This document shows positions 8,607 through 20,600 of a stretch of DNA of 64,000 nt, piece after piece. Source of the DNA: Comamonadaceae bacterium CG12_big_fil_rev_8_21_14_0_65_59_15 (lineage in GTDB: Bacteria > Pseudomonadota > Gammaproteobacteria > Burkholderiales > Burkholderiaceae_C); the NCBI GenBank assembly GCA_002786915.1, contig PCUV01000114.1, positions 142,719 through 206,718 on the forward strand. Reading direction: 5' to 3'. How positions within the stretch are numbered: the stretch's first letter is position 1; the number at the start of each line of letters is the position of its first letter. The position numbers were made by a program, and so were the translations under genes. A model generated the notes under the pieces. That model made no database searches. It saw only the letters and a list, made by a program, of their open reading frames with translations, and was not told the DNA's origin.

Positions 8607-11600
8607 ATGCCCAAAAAACCAGTCCACCCGCCCAGTCAAACCGCTGCGCTGGCCCTGACCACAGCACCCGCAGCGCTGACAGCAACGGTGATGCCTGCAA
8701 CTTTCCCGATTGTCGGCCTGGGTGCCTCGGCCGGCGGGTTGGCGGCACTGGAGGCTTTTTTTGCCGGCATGCCGCCAGAGGCCGACCCCGGCATGGCCTT
8801 TGTGCTGGTGCAGCATCTGGACCCGGATCACAAAAGCCTGCTCACCGAGCTGATTGCCCGGCGCACCCGGATGCAGGTGTTGGAGGTGACTGATGGCATG
8901 CTGGTGCGCGTCAACTGTGCCTACATCATTCCACCCAACCGCGACATGGCGTTTTTGAACGGCAACTTGCAGTTGCTCGAACCGGCCGCGCCGCGCGGGC
9001 ACCGCCTGCCGATTGACTTTTTGTTCAGTTCACTGGCGGCAGACCAACACGAGCGCGCCATTGGCGTGGTGCTGTCAGGCACCGGTAGCGACGGCACGCT
9101 GGGGGTGCGCGCCATCAAGGCTGAAGGCGGCATGGTGATGGTGCAAACCCCAGCCTCCAGCGAATTTGACGGCATGCCCCACAGTGCGCTGGCCACCGGT
9201 CTGGTGGACTATGAACTGCCGCCTGCTGAAATGGCCGCGCAGTTGATGGCTTACGTGGCGCACGCCTTTGGTCGTGCACCGCGTGTGACTCATGCGGTCA
9301 CGCCCTTGTCTGAGAACGCCCTGAAAAAAATATTTGTATTGCTGCGCTCACAGACCGGGCATGACTTTTCTCAGTACAAGCCCAGCACCATTTACCGTCG
9401 CATTGAACGGCGCATGGCGGTGCATGGCGGTGCATCAGATTGAGGCTCTGGACAGTTACGTCAAGTACCTGCAACAAACCCCGGTTGAGATTCAAGCCCT
9501 GTTCAACGACCTGCTGATTGGTGTGACCAACTTTTTCCGCGACCCCGAGGCCTTTGCGGTGCTGCAGGCGCAGGTGATCCCCAAGCTGTTTCATGGCAAA
9601 CCGGCCGGCAGCGCGGTGCGGGTCTGGTGCAGCGGTTGCTCGACCGGCGAAGAAGCCTATTCAATTGCCATTTTGTTGCAGGAGCAGCTTGATGTGCTGC
9701 GGGCCAGCTACAAGGTTCAGGTGTTCGCCACCGACATTGACAGCCGCGCCATCGCCGTGGCCCGCACCGGCCTGTACCCGGCCGGCATTGCAGACGATGT
9801 GTCGCCCGAACGGCTGGGGCGCTTTTTTACCCTTGAGTCTGACGGCAGCGCCTACCGGGTGAACAAGGGCATTCGTGACCTGCTGGTGTTCTCGGAGCAA
9901 GACGTCATCAAAGACCCGCCGTTCTCCAAGCTTGACCTGATCAGTTGCCGCAACCTGATGATTTATCTGGGGCCAGAACTGCAAAAAAAGCTGATCTCGT
10001 TGTTTCACTACGCCCTGCAACCCGGTGGCATGCTGTTTTTGGGCACCTCGGAAACCGCCGGTGAACAGGGTGACTTGTTCACTGCGCTGGAGCGCAAAGC
10101 CAAAATTTACCAGCGCAAAGAAGACTTTCAGGGCGCCCAGCGTGCCGCCTTGGGACGGTTTTTGACGCCGCTCATCGACCCCGACCCGGTGCCACCGCGC
10201 AGCGCTGGCAAAACCGCGCTGCCGGCCAAACTCTCACTGCGTGAACTCACCGAGCAAACCCTGCTGCTGCACCTGACCGCGGTGGCGGCACTGGTCAATG
10301 GCCAGGGCGACATTCTTTACCTGCACGGGCGCACCGGCTTGTACCTGGAGCCGACACCGGGCGAAGCGGGCATCAACAACATCCTGAAAATGGCGCGCCC
10401 GGGGCTGCGCCGCGACCTGACCGTGGCGCTGCACAAGGCCGCCAGCGGCGGTGAGACCACCGCCTTGGACGGCGTGCGGGTCAAAACCAACGGCCACTTT
10501 ACGCTGGTCAACCTGAGCGTTTGCCCGGTGTTGGGGGGACCTGCGGCACCGCTGGAGTCGCCGCTGTTTCTGGTCATGTTGGACAAAGCGTCTGCCGCGC
10601 TGCCTGCGGGTTTGCCCGCGCCCACGCAAAGCCCAGGCCCCGACACAGCGCCAGACAGCCGGGCCCAGATCGCCGAGCTCAATGAAGAGCTGCAAGCCAA
10701 AGACGAATACCTGCGCGCCGCCAACGAAGAGCTGGAAACCACCAACGAAGAGCTTAAATCGAGCAACGAAGAAATGCAGTCGGTCAACGAAGAGCTGCAA
10801 AGCACCAACGAAGAGTTGGAGACGTCCAAAGAAGAAATGCAGTCGATCAACGAAGAGCTCTCCACCGTCAACACCGAGTTGCAAACCAAGGTGGCTGACC
10901 TGACCCGCGCCAACAACGACATGAACAACCTGCTGGCCGGGACCGGCATTGGCACCGTGTTTGTCGATCACCAGTTGCGCATCTTGCGCTATACCCCGGC
11001 GGCCAGCCAGATCATCAACCTGATTTTGAGCGACGTCGGCCGCCCGATTGCGCACATTGTGAACAACCTGGTCGGCTACACCACCCTGGTCGCTGACGTG
11101 CAGGCGGTGCTGCAAACGCTGGTACCCAAAGAAGCACAAGTGCAAACCGGTGAGGGCAACAGCTACACCCTGCGCATCTTGCCGTACCGCACACTGGACA
11201 ACGTGATTGAGGGTGCTGTCATTACCTTTGTCGACGTTACCGACCTCAAACGCACCCGTGAGTCGCTGCAAAAAGCCAATGCGCTGTTGCGGCTGGCGGT
11301 GGTGGTGCGTGACGCGCACGATGCCATCACCGTGCAAGATCTGGACGACCGCATGCTGGCCTGGAACCCGGGGGCCGAGCAGTTGTACGGCTGGACCGAA
11401 GCCGAGGCATTGAAGATGACTGTCAGCGCGCGTATTCCCAAGCCATTGCACAGCAGCACCAGCAGCAAAATGCGCCAACTCAGCGCCACCCATAGCCTGG
11501 AGCCGTTTGACACCCAAAGGCTGACCAAGGACGGCCGGGTGCTGGACATTTCACTCACCGCCACGGCACTGCTGGACGAGGCCGGTCAGATGTATGCCGT

Positions 11601-11664
11601 TGCCACCACCGAGCGCGCCTGCGCCAGCCCGGCAACGCAAGCTGCGGCCAACACCACACCATGA
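8607..11664 (+). pseudogene. CheB-CheR fusion (methylesterase + methyltransferase + coiled coil + PAS), split by a 10-bp tandem duplication
   Basis: ORF 8607..9443 has CheB (GLGASAGGLAALEAFF, VLSGTGSDGTLGVRAIKAEGG) and the start of CheR (RRIERRMAVH). ORF 9334..11664 resumes MAVHQIEALDSYVKYLQ...VWCSGCSTGEEAYSIAILL...FCRNL-type SCRNLMIYL. GCATGGCGGT occurs twice at 9412-9431; removing one copy restores the frame. Confidence 0.85.
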
Positions 11665-13568
11665 CCGATCATTTGCACAGCAAGCCCGGCGATGTCGATC
11701 TGACCACGGTCGCGTGGATGCAGGCCGACCGGCTGCGCCAGCGTGCCCAGGCCCGCTTTGCTGACAGCGCAGCCCTGCAAGCAGTGGCAGCCCCGCAGCT
11801 CTCGGAGCAAGCCATGCAAAAGGTTTTGCATGAGCTGCAAGTGCACCAAATTGAACTGGAGATGCAAAACGACGAGCTGCAGCGGGCGGAGTTGGCGCTG
11901 GAGGCGTCGCGTGCGCGCTACTTCGATCTGTATGACCTGGCCCCGGTGGGTTACCTCACGGTGTCGGCCCAAGGGCTGATCCTGGAGGCCAACTTGAGCG
12001 TGGCCACCATGCTGGGGGTGGCGCGTGGCGCACTGGCCACACAACCCCTGAGCCGGTTTATTGCCAAGTTTGATCAGGATGTTTACTACCACTGCCGCCA
12101 GCAATTGATCGACACCGGCCAAGCCCAAAATTGTGAGCTCCAGGTGCTGCAAGGCGGCAACGCCAAGTTGTGGGTCAAACTCAATATCAGCGCGGTGAGT
12201 GAAACCACCGATTGCCCCGTGTTGCGCGTGATTCTGAGCGATATTTCTGATCGAAAGAAGCTTGACGACGCCTTGTATGCAACCAACCGCAGTTTGCAAG
12301 CGGCGCGCATCCAGGCTGATCGGGCCAATTTGGCCAAATCCGAGTTTTTATCCAGCATGAGCCACGAGCTGCGCTCACCGCTGAACGCTATTTTGGGCTT
12401 TGCCCAACTGATGGAGGCCGGCACCCCGGCACCCACGCCCAGCCAGCGCAACAGCCTGGCGCAAATTCTTAAAGGAGGCTGGTATCTGCTGCAACTGGTC
12501 AATGACATTCTGGACCTGGCCGCCATTGAGTCAGGCAAGGCCGCGCTGAGCATGGAAGACGTGCCACTGGCTGCGGTGATGGTTGACTGCCAGGACCTGG
12601 TTGAGCCGCTCGCCATGGCCAAGTCGGTGACCCTGCGTTTTCCACCAACACCCCAGCCATGGAGCGTACAGGCCGACCCAACCCGGCTCAAACAAGTGCT
12701 GATCAACCTGCTGTCCAACGCCATCAAATACAACACACCGGGCGGTCTGGTGGAAGTCAGCTACAGCACACCAGCTCCCCAGCGCCTGCGCATCAGCGTG
12801 CGCGACACCGGCCCGGGCCTGGCGGCGAACCAACTGGCGCAACTGTTTCAGCCGTTTAACCGGCTCGGCCAGGAAACCAGCGCTACCAAGGGCACCGGCA
12901 TTGGCCTGGTGGTGAGCCAGCGGCTGGTAACCTCAATGGGTGGCGAGCTGGGTGTCACCAGCACGGTGGGGGTGGGCAGTGTGTTCTGGTTTGAACTGAA
13001 CCTGTCCAGCGTTACCGCTGTAGCCGTCCTGCCGGTCAAGTTGGATCCAGCGCCGGACGCGCCACCTGCAACACCTGCCGTAACTTTGGCAACTGCACTA
13101 CCTGTGAGCTCTGGCACACGCGTGGCACCTGCGACCGTTGCAGCGCATCTACCCACGCCGCGCTCAGTGTTGTACGTGGAAGACAACCCAGCCAACGTAA
13201 CACTGATCGAGCAACTGCTGGTTGCTCGCGCAGACATTCACTTGCTCAGCGCGCAAGACGCCTTGCAGGGCATCGCCATGGCGCGCAGCCTGCAGCCCGA
13301 GGTGATCGTGATGGACATCCATTTGCCGGGTATCAGCGGCCTGGAGGCTTTGAAAATTTTGCAGGCTGACCCGACCACCGCGCCTATTCCGGTGCTGGCG
13401 CTGAGCGCCAATGCCATGTCGCACGACATCGAAAAGGGTCTGGCCGCGGGCTTTTATGCCTACCAGACCAAACCGATCAAGGTCCACGAGTTCATGGCAG
13501 CGCTTGACCAGGGGTTGGCGCTGGCGGCCAAGGCCCCAAGTGGTACAAGAAATTTAAATGCAATTTGA
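11661..13568 (+). CDS. PAS-containing hybrid histidine kinase with C-terminal REC
   Basis: PAS-like YDLAPVGYLTVSAQGLILEAN; H-box SMSHELRSPLNAILGF; HATPase; REC VLYVEDNPANVTLIEQLL. ATGA overlap with upstream stop. Confidence 0.9.
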   Translation: MTDHLHSKPGDVDLTTVAWMQADRLRQRAQARFADSAALQAVAAPQLSEQAMQKVLHELQVHQIELEMQNDELQRAELALEASRARYFDLYDLAPVGYLTVSAQGLILEANLSVATMLGVARGALATQPLSRFIAKFDQDVYYHCRQQLIDTGQAQNCELQVLQGGNAKLWVKLNISAVSETTDCPVLRVILSDISDRKKLDDALYATNRSLQAARIQADRANLAKSEFLSSMSHELRSPLNAILGFAQLMEAGTPAPTPSQRNSLAQILKGGWYLLQLVNDILDLAAIESGKAALSMEDVPLAAVMVDCQDLVEPLAMAKSVTLRFPPTPQPWSVQADPTRLKQVLINLLSNAIKYNTPGGLVEVSYSTPAPQRLRISVRDTGPGLAANQLAQLFQPFNRLGQETSATKGTGIGLVVSQRLVTSMGGELGVTSTVGVGSVFWFELNLSSVTAVAVLPVKLDPAPDAPPATPAVTLATALPVSSGTRVAPATVAAHLPTPRSVLYVEDNPANVTLIEQLLVARADIHLLSAQDALQGIAMARSLQPEVIVMDIHLPGISGLEALKILQADPTTAPIPVLALSANAMSHDIEKGLAAGFYAYQTKPIKVHEFMAALDQGLALAAKAPSGTRNLNAI

Positions 13569-13620
13569 CCATGTAGCGCTTGCTGCACCTGCGTAAGTAG
13601 CTACATTGTTAATAGTATTT
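13569..13620. repeat. Dispersed repeat, copy C (reverse)
   Basis: CATGTAGCGCTTGCTGCACCTGCGTAAGTAGCTACATTGTTAATAGTATTT. Confidence 0.55.
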
Positions 13621-13640
13621 TCCTGCCAGCGGTGTACCGG

Positions 13641-13934
13641 CTAGCTGATTTTTTCTTCGACTTCGAGCGCACCTTTGGCGTAAAACTTGGCTTCTTCGGG
13701 GGCAAGTTCGTGCAGCAGGCGCAAAAACTCACCGGCGTGCACCAGCTCTTCGTCGGCAATTTCCCTGAGCACTTTGATCGCCAGCGGGTGGTCGGTCGAT
13801 TCGGCCAGTTGCGTGTACATCTGGGTCGCTTCGTATTCAGCGGCCACCATGAAACGGATGGCGCGAATGAGCTCAAAGGGGCTGAGCTTCTTGCTCTGGG
13901 CAAGGCCTGAAAAAGGCGATCCGAAAGTAGGCAT
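13641..13934 (-). CDS. Ferritin-like protein resembling encapsulated ferritin (EncFtn) family
   Basis: ELIRAIRFMVAAEYEATQMYTQLAESTDHPLAIKVLREIADEELVHAGEFLRLLHELAPEE: short ferritin half-bundle with ExxH, as in EncFtn proteins. Confidence 0.7.
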   Translation of the reverse strand: MPTFGSPFSGLAQSKKLSPFELIRAIRFMVAAEYEATQMYTQLAESTDHPLAIKVLREIADEELVHAGEFLRLLHELAPEEAKFYAKGALEVEEKIS

Positions 13935-13982
13935 GGTGGTCCTTGGTAATAGTAGAAACTGGGACTGTCGTCGGTATCAAAT

Positions 13983-14127
13983 CGCTGGTCTGTGCTGTAG
14001 CGAACCCTGCCAACAAGTGGGTTGTGACTTACAACAGGTTGCGGCCGGTTTGCGCAAAAGCCATGCGTTCGATGGGCGCGCGTAACCAGTTCCAGCCCAG
14101 CATGGGTCTGTACGCAAGCGCACCGAC
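13983..14127. repeat. Mosaic of segments repeated at 28293-28350, 31520-31585 and 31696-31713
   Basis: TGCGGCCGGTTTGC...CCAGCCCAGCATGG at 14040-14105 matches 31520-31585 with about 4 mismatches; CTGTGCTGTAGCG.ACCCTGC.AACAAGT shared with the 28.3 kb region; GT.CGCAAGCGCACCGAC shared with 31696-31713. Confidence 0.75.
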
Positions 14128-14178
14128 AGGGTGGGGGCAAAGCGCGACGATGCCGGTTTACCCTATGGATAGGTTCCT

Positions 14179-14610
14179 ATGAAATATCACCCGAAGGTTC
14201 GAAGTTTGCTGTTGTCGCTGGCGCTAACGGTCGGGACTGCGGCGTTTGCCCAGGTTAGTTTCAACCTTGTTGTGGCACCCCCCGCACCCCAGTTTGAAGT
14301 GGTACCTGCGCAGCCCCCAGGCTACGTTTGGGCACCGGGCTATTGGGCCTGGAACCTGGACCGCCACATCTGGGTGCGCGGTCGCCCCATGTTGCTGCGC
14401 ACCGGCTATCGCTGGGAACCCGACCGTTGGGAACAGCACAACGGCAATTACGTGCGCCAACCGGGTCGGTGGGTGCGCGATTTATCTGACAGGTCCGCCC
14501 AGGCCAGGTACATGCCCCAACCCGGGAAAGACGCCAGTCAGCGCCAGAAAAACAAAAAAGGCAAGCGTGGACAAGATGAACGCCATGACCCGCGCCACAA
14601 GGGGCACTGA
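14179..14610 (+). CDS. YXWGXW-repeat-type exported protein
   Basis: Signal peptide; PPGYVWAPGYWAWNLDRHIWVRGRPMLLRTGYRWEPDRWEQHNGNYVRQPGRW. Confidence 0.75.
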   Translation: MKYHPKVRSLLLSLALTVGTAAFAQVSFNLVVAPPAPQFEVVPAQPPGYVWAPGYWAWNLDRHIWVRGRPMLLRTGYRWEPDRWEQHNGNYVRQPGRWVRDLSDRSAQARYMPQPGKDASQRQKNKKGKRGQDERHDPRHKGH

Positions 14611-14615
14611 ACGGG

Positions 14616-17600
14616 TCATTGCGGACCCTGATGCGCAATCCATGACTCCAAAGCATGGATGCCGGGCGATTTAGTGCGCTGGCTCGCCAAAGGAATCACA
14701 AAGCAGCTTTGGGCTGGTAAATCGGGCCAGTGCAGTGGCTCGGCCACGCGCAGCAACCTGGCATCCCACTGCTGGGTGTGTGCCAGCGCATCTGTCTCGG
14801 TGGCGCGCATCAAAATGAAACGCATGCTGTGCTGCTGGCGTACCAAGGTCAGCTCGGCTTGCTTCCAGTGAGACGGCAGGCAGGGGTGAAAAGTCAGGGT
14901 GTCGCCGCGCTGAGTCAGTCCAAACATGGCTTCGATGGCAGCGCGGTGCAGCCAGGCAGCCGCGCCGGTGTACCAGCTCCAGCCGCCTCGCCCCACATAC
15001 GGCGGCTGGCTGTAAACGTCGGCCGCCATCACATAGGGTTCCAGCCCATAGACCGGGCCACGCGTTGGGTGGCTGGCGCGGTGTGCCGGGCTGAGGTAAG
15101 TGAAATAGCGGTAAACCTTATCGTCGGCACTTTCAGCGGCCTGCTCACTTGGGCTGGCACCATCCTCAGAATCTGCACCAGCGCTGTGCCTGGCCAGCTC
15201 CGCCTGCGCCATCAGCGCCCAAATGCCTGCGTGTGAATACTGGCCACCGTTTTCACGCACTCCAGGTGGATAGGCCTGAATGTAGCCAGCACTCGGTGTG
15301 GCGTTGAGCAAAGGTGGGGCCAGCAGTTTGATCAGGCCAGCCTGTGCATCCACCAGATGCGCATCCGCCGCCGCCATGGCCTGACGCTGTTTGTCGATGG
15401 GCGCCACGTGCGACAGCACCGACCAGGCTTGGGCAATCAGGTCAATGGTGGCCTCTGGGTTAGTCGCAGACCCAAGCGCTTGGCCGTCGTCAAAAAAGGC
15501 GCGTTTGAACCAGTGCCCGTCCCAGGCAGCACCCAGCAAAGCCTGCTTCCAGCCGACGGCGGCTTGCTGCCAGCGCAGGGCGCGCTGGCTGTCGCCGCGC
15601 TGGTGCGCCAACGGTGCAAAGTCACCTACTAATTGACACAAAAACCAACCCAGCCAGACCGATTCGCCACGGCCTTCCCGGCCGACCCGGTTCATGCCGT
15701 CGTTCCAGTCACCGGTGCCCATCAGCGGCAGGCCATGCACACCGACATTCAGGCTGCGGTCAATGGCGCGGGCAGCGTGTTCGTAAACCGATGCGCGCTG
15801 GCTGCTGATGCTAGGAGTGAAGTAGGCATCTTCGGCCTCAGGGGCCAAGGCTGGCCCTTCCAAAAATGGCACTTGTTCATTGAGCAGCGAGCCATCACCC
15901 GTGGTGCGCAGGTAATGCACGCAGGCGTGTGCCAGCCACAGCAGGTCGTCCGAAAAATGGGTGCGCACACCATTGCCCAGCGGCGCGTGCCACCAGTGCT
16001 GCACATCACCCTGCACAAACTGATGCCCGGCACACAGCACAATTTGCGCGCGCAGCAGGTGCGGCGCGGCCCAGGCCAGCGCCATGGCGTCTTGCAACTG
16101 GTCGCGAAAACCGGTGGCGCCGCCGGCTTGGTAAAACCCAGCCTTGGCCCACAAGCGGCAAGACAGCGTTTGGTATAGCAGCCAACGGTTCACCAGCGCA
16201 TCAAACAGCGGGTCGGGGGTGACCACCGTGGTGGCCCCCAGCAACTCGTTCCAACGCTCACGCACCTGCGCCAGCCGCGCCTGGGGTGTGGTTTGGGTGG
16301 CCAATGTGGCAAGTTGCTGTGCTGCCTGCATACTTTGGGCGTAGCCAAGCAAAAAGGTGTGACTGACCGATTGGCCGGGGCCGACGACCAGCGGCACCGC
16401 CCAGGCGGCACAGGGGTCGAGGCCATCACCACAGCGCTGACCTAACTGGTCAGCCAGTACCCGGTGGCCGCGGGCATCAAAAAATTCGCGGCGGTCGCAA
16501 GTCCAGTCTTGCAACTCGTCGTCTGTGCCTGCCATGGCAAAAAAAGCGGTGCCGCCGCCAAAACCCGCTGAGCTTTCGCGCTGGCTGGCCAGCAAGGCGG
16601 TGAGCTTTTGCGCGGCCAAGGGCAAGCGCTGCCGAAATACAGCAGTACGCACCGTGGCGCGGTCGCAGCGGTTGGCACCCATCAGCCACTCCACCATGCC
16701 CACCAGTCGCAACTTCTTGGTTTTGCTGCCCTGGTTGACCAGCGTGACCTGAATTTGCTTGACCGCCGTGACCGCATCGACACACCACGTCAGCGACACC
16801 GCCAGATCACCCCGGCGGTGGCTCGCGGTGGTGTAGCCCTGACCATGCGCGGTGTGAAAGACGATGCCCGGGTCCAGGCCCGCGCCAGGGGTGAGCCGCC
16901 AGACCTCGCTGGTCTTGCGGTTTTGCAGCAAAAACCACTCTGACGGCGGGTCGCCCACCGGGTCATTGGACCAGGCGGTGAGCTGGTTCAGACGGCTATT
17001 GACGGCCCAGGTATAGCCCCCACCAGCTTCAGAAATCTGCGCACCAAAGTGCGGGTTGGCCAGCACATTGATCCAGGGGCGTGGGGGGCGCTGGGTGGCG
17101 CTGACCTCAAAGCTGAAGTCGCCCGTGGCAGGTTCGAACCTGCCCTGTGAGGGTGTGCTGGCCAACCTGCCGCTGCCCCTGGGCAGGGGCGCGGTGTCGG
17201 TGTCTTGGCGCTGCTGCAGCGCCAGCTCGTGCAGGCGCTTGAGTTCCTGCACATGAAACGCCAAGGGGCGCGCATCCGCATGCAGCAACACCCTGGCCAG
17301 GCTATGCAGCGTACTGAGCTCTGCGCTGCTGAGCTCATCAACCTGTATCAAATAATACCCAGTGCTGGCTGGCCCTGCGCCGCCACCACAGTCTGCGGCG
17401 TGCCGATCTCGCAACACGGCAATGTCGCGCTGCAAAGGCTGCAAATACGAGTTGGGCTCGGCATTCACCACCACCAGATCGCACGGCAGGCTTGACCAGG
17501 CCCACAAGTTCATCGCCTGGGACACCGCCCGTAGCAAGCCCAGCCCCTGGGGCACCCCCGCCAGCACCAGCACCATCGGCCGGTCACCGGAGATGCCGAA

Positions 17601-20600
17601 GCGCCACAGCAGTTGACGATTGCACACTTCGGCGGCGGCACTCTCGGGCCGAACGGCACGTGCTTGCACCCGGCTCAAGGTGTGCGCCAAGGTGCTGGTG
17701 AGCGTTTGCATGGCAAAGAAATTTTCGGCACTGATGCGTAGCGCGCGTAGCCGGATGCCGGTCAGGGTGGTTGACATCAATGAGGCACGCTGCACGTTGC
17801 CCGCCTGGCGGTATTTGTCCACCACGGCGTGCAGGGTCTGCCTGCTGGGCGACGCTGCGGTGGCGAAGGTCAGGCGAGCTTTGGCACCGGGTTCAATGCG
17901 CAGCGAGACCGCCAGCACGCAGACCGGGTCAAGTCCGGTGTCTAGCGCCACACCGTGTTCGTCTGACGCATCGGGTGCGGGTATCAAATCTGCCAACAGC
18001 TGGTTGGCGCTGCAGTTGCGCCCCTGCCAGCGCTGGCGATCGGTGCACAGCCGGATGCCGGTCAAGGGTGTGCTGACATCTGTCAAAAAGTGGGCTATGC
18101 CCAGCGCTTGCTCACTCTCCAGTCGGGGCTTGCGCTCAAAACACAGTGCCTGCTGCGATGCCAGCCACCTGGCGGTGACAAACAGGTTGGTAAAGGCCGG
18201 GTGACCTTCATCGGCACGCGGGTCTGACAAGGCTACTTCAAAGTGTGAGGTCAGTTCAATATCCAACGGCTGGTCGCTCAGGTTGCGCAGCTCCACTTGT
18301 CTGAACTCGATGTCATCCTCTGGGCTGACCCACACCGTGGTGTGGGCTTGCAGGCTTGGCCAAAGCGCGTCAAAACACACGCGGTCGGCATGAAACACAC
18401 TTTGGTAGTCCGCTCTAGGGTCGGGGATGGGATGCTGGGTGATGGAATACGGCTGGGGCTGGCCAGTCCACGTCAGGTTAAAAAAGCTGCCATAGGCATC
18501 CATCAGAGCATCATCGCGCCAGCGGTTGATGCCGGTGCGGCCCCAGCGACTGCTACCCGCCCCGTTGGCACGCAACAAAACACTGTAGCGACCGTTTGAC
18601 AGAATATGCGTGGGCTCAATGGCCGCTGCACCGGGGGTAACCTCACGCAAAAACCCAGGCGCGCGCCTGCGCTGGGCGGGTGCCTGATAGGCCGTTGGCG
18701 GCACCGGCAGCAGCGGTATGTCGCGCGGCACACGTTCGTGCAGCAAGGAAGACACCGCCTGTAGATGGGGATTGGCCATGCCCCAGCGCTTGGCTGCACC
18801 ACCGAGCAGCACATTGGCCAGGGCCACGATGCTCATGCCCTGGTGGTGCGCCATGTAAGTGTCAACCAGCGTAAAAGCCTCGCTGCCCACGCGGCCCGCA
18901 GTGGAGTAGTCCAGCGCTTCAATAAACCCGAAGTGTGCGCGCGCGCCCAGTGCTTGCAGCGCCTGAAAGTTAGCGCTGGCTGCTTGCGGTGCGATTTGGG
19001 CCGCCAGCGCCGTGGCATAGGGGGCTACCACCAGCTCATCAGCGGGTGTGCGCCGCAATGCCAGCCTAGGTACACCATGCGGTGCGTATTGGTACGCCAG
19101 GGTGAAATCGCTGGCCGCATAGGCCGACTCTGAAACGCCCCAGGGCAAACCTTGCGCTTTGGCAAAGCCCGTTTGCTCGCGCAGGGCGGCGTGGCAGGCT
19201 TCATGCAACACGCTGTCATAGGGTTCGTCCAGCACCATGCCTGGCATCAAGTACTCAAACATCGAGCCAGTCCACGAACGCAGGCCGGCCAGCGGGCCTG
19301 CTGCAAAAAAGGGGCGACCCAAGGCGCTCCAGTGGCGCACCGGCACATCGCCCTTGGCAATCGCCAGCAAACTGGTCAGGCGCGACTCGGAAGCCAGCAG
19401 GTCATAAAAGCCGACATCGCGCTGGTGCTCGGCCACCCGGTAACCAATGTGGAACAGATGGCGCCGGTGGCTGTACAAAAAGCTGAAGTCGCTCTGCCAG
19501 GCCAGCTGCTCCAGCGCCACGGCCAGCGCATTCAAGCGATGTTGAATGGCAAGATCGCCTTGAGTGGCCGCAAACCGTGCCGGTGCGTCCAGCTTAAATG
19601 AGCGCACGGTGTTGCGGTAGTCTGCCAACAACCAGCGCAGCTCGGCGCGTTGCAGCGCGGTCAGCGTGTGCCGCACGGCCAGCGGAACAAGCAGCCGTTG
19701 TCTGGCCTGGTCAATGGCATGCAACCCGGCTCCCTCTTCCAGCGGTGCCAGCGCCAGTTCGCGGCAGGCCTGGGCCACGGCCAACAAATGGCCACTGAGG
19801 TTGCCACTGTCCACGGTTGACACATACAGGGGCAACAGGGGTTCACCCGTTTGGGTGTCATACCAGTTCAAGAAGTGCCCGCGGTGGCGTTGCAATGTCA
19901 GCAAGCTCGCCAACGTAGCCTCTAGTCGGCCGAGCATGTCAAGTGTGCCAATCCAGCCGAACTGCCGCGCGCATGCCACGCTGAGCAAGTACAGGCCAAT
20001 GTTGGTGGGCGAGGTGCGATGCGCCAACATGTCGTGGGGTGTGGTCTGCAGGTTATCAGGAGGCAAGTAACGGTCTTGGGCGCTGACACAGTTTTCGAAC
20101 AAACGCCAGGTGTCACGCGCAATGCCCGCCAGATAGCACTGATCAGGTTGCGTCAAGGAAGCATCGTCATCGACCGCGCAAACCCGGCTGACCCACCAGG
20201 TGGCCAGCGGTGCCATGGCCCACACCAAGCACAGGGTGGCCGCCGTAAAAGGAAAAGGTGACTGGCCCCACAGCAGGAGTCCGAGCAAAAGCAGCGCCAC
20301 AGCTGGCTCTTTGCGGTGTTGCCGCAGGATGCCTGCCAGCCCGGTCTTGGCCTGCGCCTGGGCGGTAGCTGCAGTGGTCCATTGCAGCAGGTGGCGATGG
20401 GTGAAGGTCATGCGGTAAAGCGCCCGGCCGATCGCATCCAGTGCCAACAGGGATTGCTGCAACAACTGGACGAGTTGCCACATGCCACCACACAGTGCAC
20501 GGGCCAGGTCGATCAGGGCCGCGCGGTAAAAGTGCGCCTTGGCCAGACTGTCACGACTGGGGGCCAGCCCCACCACAGCACCCATCAGCGGTCCGGCCGT

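Noticed and set aside
10675-10905. Strong periodic GAAGAGCT/CAACGAAG repeat
   Set aside because: Encodes the NEELxxxNEExxxxNEEL coiled-coil linker usual in CheB-CheR fusion proteins; not an independent repeat element.
10234-11517. 427-aa minus-strand ORF
   Set aside because: Antisense shadow of the CheR/coiled-coil/PAS coding region.
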